Positions 7,380-10,535 of a stretch of DNA of 10,535 nucleotides are shown in pieces. The DNA is from Lachnospiraceae bacterium (GTDB lineage Bacteria; Bacillota_A; Clostridia; Lachnospirales; Lachnospiraceae): assembly GCA_024689605.1 (NCBI GenBank), contig JAILDD010000220.1, positions 1-10,535 of the forward strand, read 5' to 3'. Every line of letters starts with the position of its first letter. Position 1 is the stretch's first letter. The notes under the pieces were generated by a model. It searched no databases. It was given only the letters and a program-made list of their open reading frames with translations, and was not told where the DNA came from. A program made the translations under genes and the position numbers.

Positions 7380-8113
7380 TCACTATGTTTTCCATCCAAT
7401 GTGCACTCAATCAGGAATCCATTTGCCATGGCATGAAACATTCTATTGTCCAAGAGAGATGAGTACAACATCTCTTCTTCCAAAAAGACCGTGTCGGGCC
7501 TGTTGTATGTAGGATAAATCCTGATACCAAGTTCTTCATTTGGTACATAGCCATCAGCAAATAGAAATGAAGCATTATCAAGATCAGAAAAGACAGAATA
7601 GTATTTGGCATCATCAAATCCTGCTTTCCCCAGCATATGGGAAATCTGATTCTTATCATAGCTTCGTCCTACAAATTTATCTTCCGGATTTTTGTAAGCT
7701 CTGAAATAATCATCTATGCCATCAAACCCCTGAAGAGTATGAGGATCACAGTCACCACAGAAATATTTGATTCCCAACCTGTTATTCATTCCAAGGATCA
7801 ATCGTCCGTCAAACGCAAGATGCTCTTTTGCCCAAGCAAAGAGCGCTGTTGGGTCATTGAGCAACTCCGGATATGATATAGATATGACGTAATCTGCCTT
7901 GCTTTTTTCTTTTCCTTCTTTTAGTTCGAAATCAAAAGAGTCACCCTTGTTTTCAGGTAAAATATATCTGCAAACCCTGCTATAAAACTTTTCTTTTAAA
8001 TAGCTATAGACAGCATCCTCTTCTCCAATGTAGATACAACTCGTCTCATCGGAAAATGGATACCATCTTATGATCGATGTGTTTATCTCTCTTATCAGTT
8101 CTTCAGAATCCAT
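7301..8113 (-). CDS. 5' part of the frameshifted gene: methyltransferase-like domain
   Basis: From ATG 8113 this frame gives 270 residues, of which the last 14 lie beyond the frameshift and are out of frame. The fold looks like a class I SAM methyltransferase: YVISISYPELL at about 89-99 as the acidic strand region, AKEHLAFDGRLILGMNNRLGIKYFCG at about 109-134 as the post-motif III strand, then HTLQGF. The expected glycine-rich motif I appears eroded to CIYIGEEDAVYSYL at 26-39, so SAM binding is doubtful. ATG 8113 is chosen over the longer TTG 8161 because the upstream gene's stop and this start overlap as TAATG, GGGGGA lies close upstream, and the extra 16 residues overlap the previous gene without any recognisable content. 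It is joined to kinase-like, Rossmann-like and cytidylyltransferase domains in the other frame. If the break is real, the encoded product is a stump and the CDP-alcohol enzyme would depend on poor internal starts. Confidence 0.75.
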   Translation of the reverse strand: MDSEELIREINTSIIRWYPFSDETSCIYIGEEDAVYSYLKEKFYSRVCRYILPENKGDSFDFELKEGKEKSKADYVISISYPELLNDPTALFAWAKEHLAFDGRLILGMNNRLGIKYFCGDCDPHTLQGFDGIDDYFRAYKNPEDKFVGRSYDKNQISHMLGKAGFDDAKYYSVFSDLDNASFLFADGYVPNEELGIRIYPTYNRPDTVFLEEEMLYSSLLDNRMFHAMANGFLIECTLDGKHSDALQVTSSLDRGIKMPGSLSFMRMTR

Positions 8114-8122
8114 TATTCCCCC
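8111..8122 (-). promoter_or_regulatory. Overlapping stop/start (TAATG) with adjacent GGGGGA ribosome binding site
   Basis: The TAA ending the FkbM gene (8115-8113) shares its last base with ATG 8113-8111 of the next gene. GGGGGA at 8122-8117 is three bases away, within the end of the upstream gene. This arrangement indicates translational coupling and argues for the ATG rather than the upstream TTG 8161. Confidence 0.6.
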
Positions 8123-9213
8123 ATGTCTTTTACTGTTGCATAAAGTATTGTCTCGCACCAAGATTCCTCTTGTTGCCTTAAATATAGCTTATATTCCGGG
8201 ACAAGATTCTTTATCAGCTCAGGTATCTGTATGAAATCGAAGACATTGTGATAGAGGCAGATTGCCAGATTGGGCTTGTATTCTCTGATCAACCTCGTTG
8301 CCCCCATAATAACCTGATACTCGTAGGATTCCACGTCTGCTTTCAAAAATGAAATCCTTTCCTGCAAAAAATCATCCAATGCCACTATCTTGATAGCTGG
8401 AACATCTCCAGTGTTCTTGCCTGTAACAAACTTTGATCCAGACCCTGCCGACTCTTCAAAGCGCTCAAATACCCCTTCCTGCGTCTTTTCTCCAACTCCG
8501 TAAGGGAAAAGAGCTATCATCTCCGAAGGTATATTGTACTTTTCACAAACCTTTTCAATGTTTAGTACTGCTTTTTCATATGAGATCTTATCTGGTTCAA
8601 AGGATATTATCTTCTCAAAATGATTTCCCTTGACCTCAGTAAACTCCTCAATGGTATCCCCTGTATAGCAGCCTACATCCACAAGAACTTCTTCGTCTGT
8701 GGACAGTATCCCTGGCATAAAGAAATACCCATGATCTATATCTAGAAGTCCCGACTCCGCCGAGGGATATTCTCCTCTAAGTTTACATTGCACCAGATAT
8801 TCAAATAGTTTTTCAGATTTAGCATCGTCAAATAACTTTGAAGTTTTTAGTACATTTTCTCTCAGATCCAAGAGAACAAATTCTTCTAAGAGGTAAGAAT
8901 TCTTGATATTATTCTTTTCGATCAGTTCTCGAATTTCACCGAGGAAATTAAGCTGATTAGTACATATAAGCACTACCACATCGTCTTTATTTCCCATCTT
9001 GGCAGGATTATCTATTGGCTTTCCATAGAAAGTCTTTCCCCAGCGGGAAGGATTACTATCCAGGTATCCTTTTACCTGTCCAAAACGATTCCATCGTTTC
9101 AGACCTTCCTGCAACATTTCAGCAGTATTACCTGTTCCCCAGATCCAGATGTCTTTGGAGAAATTCTCTGTGTTTTTTATTTGAAGCATTTTGTCTATAG
9201 AGTCAATTGACAT
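8113..9213 (-). CDS. FkbM-family methyltransferase with N-terminal Rossmann-like module
   Basis: A 366-residue cytoplasmic protein with two domains. Residues about 20-115 are a Rossmann-like module (IWGTGNTAEM at 24-33, LDSNPSRWGK at 51-60, VVVLICTN at 79-86). Residues about 155-362 are an FkbM SAM-dependent O-methyltransferase: motif I VDVGCYTGDT at 178-187, FEPD at 205-208, FLKADVESYEY at 289-299 (the usual VEGAE is VESYE here), and the ending CETILYATV. It has the same layout as the methyltransferase at 2329-3378 and is probably an ancient paralog with a different substrate or position. ATG 9213 follows the glycosyltransferase stop by 16 nt and has AAGGG ten bases upstream, a long but usable spacing. 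The end overlaps the next start. The likely role is O-methylation of a sugar or its polyol substituent in the polymer made by this cluster; the substrate is unknown. Confidence 0.88.
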   Translation of the reverse strand: MSIDSIDKMLQIKNTENFSKDIWIWGTGNTAEMLQEGLKRWNRFGQVKGYLDSNPSRWGKTFYGKPIDNPAKMGNKDDVVVLICTNQLNFLGEIRELIEKNNIKNSYLLEEFVLLDLRENVLKTSKLFDDAKSEKLFEYLVQCKLRGEYPSAESGLLDIDHGYFFMPGILSTDEEVLVDVGCYTGDTIEEFTEVKGNHFEKIISFEPDKISYEKAVLNIEKVCEKYNIPSEMIALFPYGVGEKTQEGVFERFEESAGSGSKFVTGKNTGDVPAIKIVALDDFLQERISFLKADVESYEYQVIMGATRLIREYKPNLAICLYHNVFDFIQIPELIKNLVPEYKLYLRQQEESWCETILYATVKDMGE

Positions 9214-9229
9214 ATTCTGCTTTCCCTTA

Positions 9230-10535
9230 TCAATTATTCACAAGTCTCACAGCCTTTTGAATCGCATTCTTCAAATAAAATCCTTCTGTAAGCCTAGCAG
9301 CCAACTTCTTTGCATTATTTGCCATTTCCAGGTATCTTTCTTCTTTCATCGTGGCCATGACATCAGGAATTTCCAGAAGAGAATCGACAATAATTCCTAT
9401 ATCTTTAGCTTTAACAAACGAAGCCATCGCCGCCTTGCTCCAGATTATTACAGGTAATCCCGAAACAATATATAGTGACAACTTATGTGAACTGATAAGT
9501 TTCAAATATTCACCAGTTGGGCCAGAACAAGTTTCTATAGATTCTCCATCCCAAACAAGTCCAAATCCTTCATTTAATTCAAATGGGATTCTTTCTGTGG
9601 GAAAACTACCCTGATATTGAATGTTGTTCTGAATGGATTCAGAGTCGAACATTTTGGGATCATAATCAGGGCCATACAGTCTGACGCACACAGGAGAAAG
9701 CTTTGGCAGTTCTTTTAAAAACGGACTTTTTCTCTCTTCTAAACTTCCTGCAAAAGCAATGTGCTTTTCAAAAGAAACATTTCCCACCTTTTGGGTGTCC
9801 AGTAAGTAGTCAAATACTTCTAATGAAATAATCCTATCCTGCGGATATCCTTCACCTACAAAATATTCCTTCATGACATCATTATGAACCACTAAAACAT
9901 CTGCTATGTCCAACATCAATTCATGCTCTGTCTTGAGATATGGCGTCATGCTTATCTGACGTACTTCCTCAACATCATGAACTATTGATATGATTGAAAC
10001 GCCTTTTTTCTTAAGTCTTTGAAACGTTTCATCTCTTAAGATGTTTTCAGTGCTAAATGGATGTTGCAAAACAAGAGTCGCATCAGAAGGAATCATTTCA
10101 TAAACCTTATCCCACTCTTCCTTAGACTGCACATACTGCCAGCAAGAGGAATCCGTAGATTCATCAACATTGTTAGTATGTACGTTGAAAGATGCATATC
10201 CCAAATCACTCAGGATTTTTTTGATATCGCTTGGGGCTTTACTTCCTGCATGTTCGGCATATGAAATGCATTCCCAGACTTGATAGTGTTTTCCATCCGT
10301 ATTGTTTTCTTCATAAAAATTCAAAGCGCTTTGTCTATCCTGAGAGAGACTTAAATATCTATCTTTATATGTTTCTTTCAGACCAGGCATAAGGAAACAC
10401 CTACAGCCATCCAATTTCCTTACTTCATCAAGTTGTTTTACGATATCAAAAAAAGAAGCACTAGTTATGACCAATGCTTCTTTTCTGAAATTCTCTTTGC
10501 TCAAATAATCGATCAGCTTAATTACAGGGACTCCA
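9230..10535 (-). CDS. Galactofuranosyltransferase-like glycosyltransferase (5' end cut by window)
   Basis: The frame ends at TGA 9230-9232 and is open to the window edge. TTG 10504 is not a convincing start: no ribosome binding site precedes it, and the ten codons upstream (GVPVIKLIDY) read on smoothly. Counting from that TTG, residues about 74-424 resemble GT-B glycosyltransferases of the beta-1,6-galactofuranosyltransferase type: AGSKAPSDIKKIL at 86-98, the donor-site region GFGLVWDG at 313-320, then SGPTGEYL at 327-334 and HKLSLYIVSGLPVIIW at 340-355. The visible N-terminus, GVPVIK through ALVITSASFFDIVKQL, matches the second half of the Rossmann-like modules in neighbouring proteins, so the full protein probably starts with that module beyond the window. 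No membrane segment is visible; it would act on the cytoplasmic face on a lipid-linked glycan. Donor sugar (UDP-galactofuranose or another) is inferred from family resemblance only. Confidence 0.82.
   Translation of the reverse strand, partial: GVPVIKLIDYLSKENFRKEALVITSASFFDIVKQLDEVRKLDGCRCFLMPGLKETYKDRYLSLSQDRQSALNFYEENNTDGKHYQVWECISYAEHAGSKAPSDIKKILSDLGYASFNVHTNNVDESTDSSCWQYVQSKEEWDKVYEMIPSDATLVLQHPFSTENILRDETFQRLKKKGVSIISIVHDVEEVRQISMTPYLKTEHELMLDIADVLVVHNDVMKEYFVGEGYPQDRIISLEVFDYLLDTQKVGNVSFEKHIAFAGSLEERKSPFLKELPKLSPVCVRLYGPDYDPKMFDSESIQNNIQYQGSFPTERIPFELNEGFGLVWDGESIETCSGPTGEYLKLISSHKLSLYIVSGLPVIIWSKAAMASFVKAKDIGIIVDSLLEIPDVMATMKEERYLEMANNAKKLAARLTEGFYLKNAIQKAVRLVNN

Noticed and set aside
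8114..8161. N-terminal extension of the methyltransferase-like domain to TTG 8161
   Set aside because: The extra 16 residues overlap the end of the FkbM gene, and the TAATG junction with nearby GGGGGA favours ATG 8113.
1..10535. tRNA, rRNA, CRISPR, transposase or prophage genes
   Set aside because: Nothing matching these was found; almost every base is assigned to minus-strand glycan genes.

Overview
All coding content lies on the minus strand, so genes read from high to low coordinates. The window is a dense, one-directional block of surface-glycan genes that is open at both ends. The first gene in reading order (glycosyltransferase) lacks its 5' end at 10535 and the last (LicD-family protein) lacks its 3' end at position 1. 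Purine-rich ribosome binding sites, tight gene packing, GC content near 40-50% by eye, and protein wording that resembles remembered Lachnospiraceae/Clostridia sequences suggest a low-to-medium GC Firmicute from a gut-type habitat. This taxonomic call is inference from memory, not from a search.

Layout in transcription order: (1) 10535-9230, a galactofuranosyltransferase-like glycosyltransferase; (2) 9213-8113, an FkbM-type methyltransferase; (3) 8113-5730, a large multidomain gene broken by a one-base frameshift near 7346-7350. Its domains are methyltransferase-like, kinase-like, Rossmann-like and cytidylyltransferase. (4) 5647-4343, a degenerate xylose-isomerase-like TIM barrel fused to a Rossmann-like module; (5) 4346-3408, a TIM-barrel sugar phosphate isomerase/epimerase with intact metal ligands; (6) 3378-2329, a second FkbM methyltransferase; (7) 2283-1, a LicD-family phosphotransferase with a second C-terminal domain. 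Gaps are 16, -1, 82, -4, 29 and 45 nt. No gap exceeds 300 nt, and I see no tRNA, rRNA, CRISPR array, insertion sequence, clear promoter or terminator.

How the genes may work together: the cytidylyltransferase would make a CDP-activated alcohol or amino-alcohol phosphate, possibly after phosphorylation by the kinase-like domain. The LicD protein would move the phospho-group onto a glycan. The TIM-barrel enzymes could make or reshape the polyol/sugar precursor, the FkbM enzymes would O-methylate it, and the glycosyltransferase would build the glycan. The logic resembles the lic1 kinase-cytidylyltransferase-transferase pathway, but the compound is unknown.

The most striking feature is that a similar small Rossmann-like module, typically with a glycine-rich turn, an Asp-Asn-Asn...Trp-Gly signature and a second half ending in a conserved V-[IL]-C/T segment, occurs in five otherwise different proteins here. 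One copy is only half visible at the right edge.
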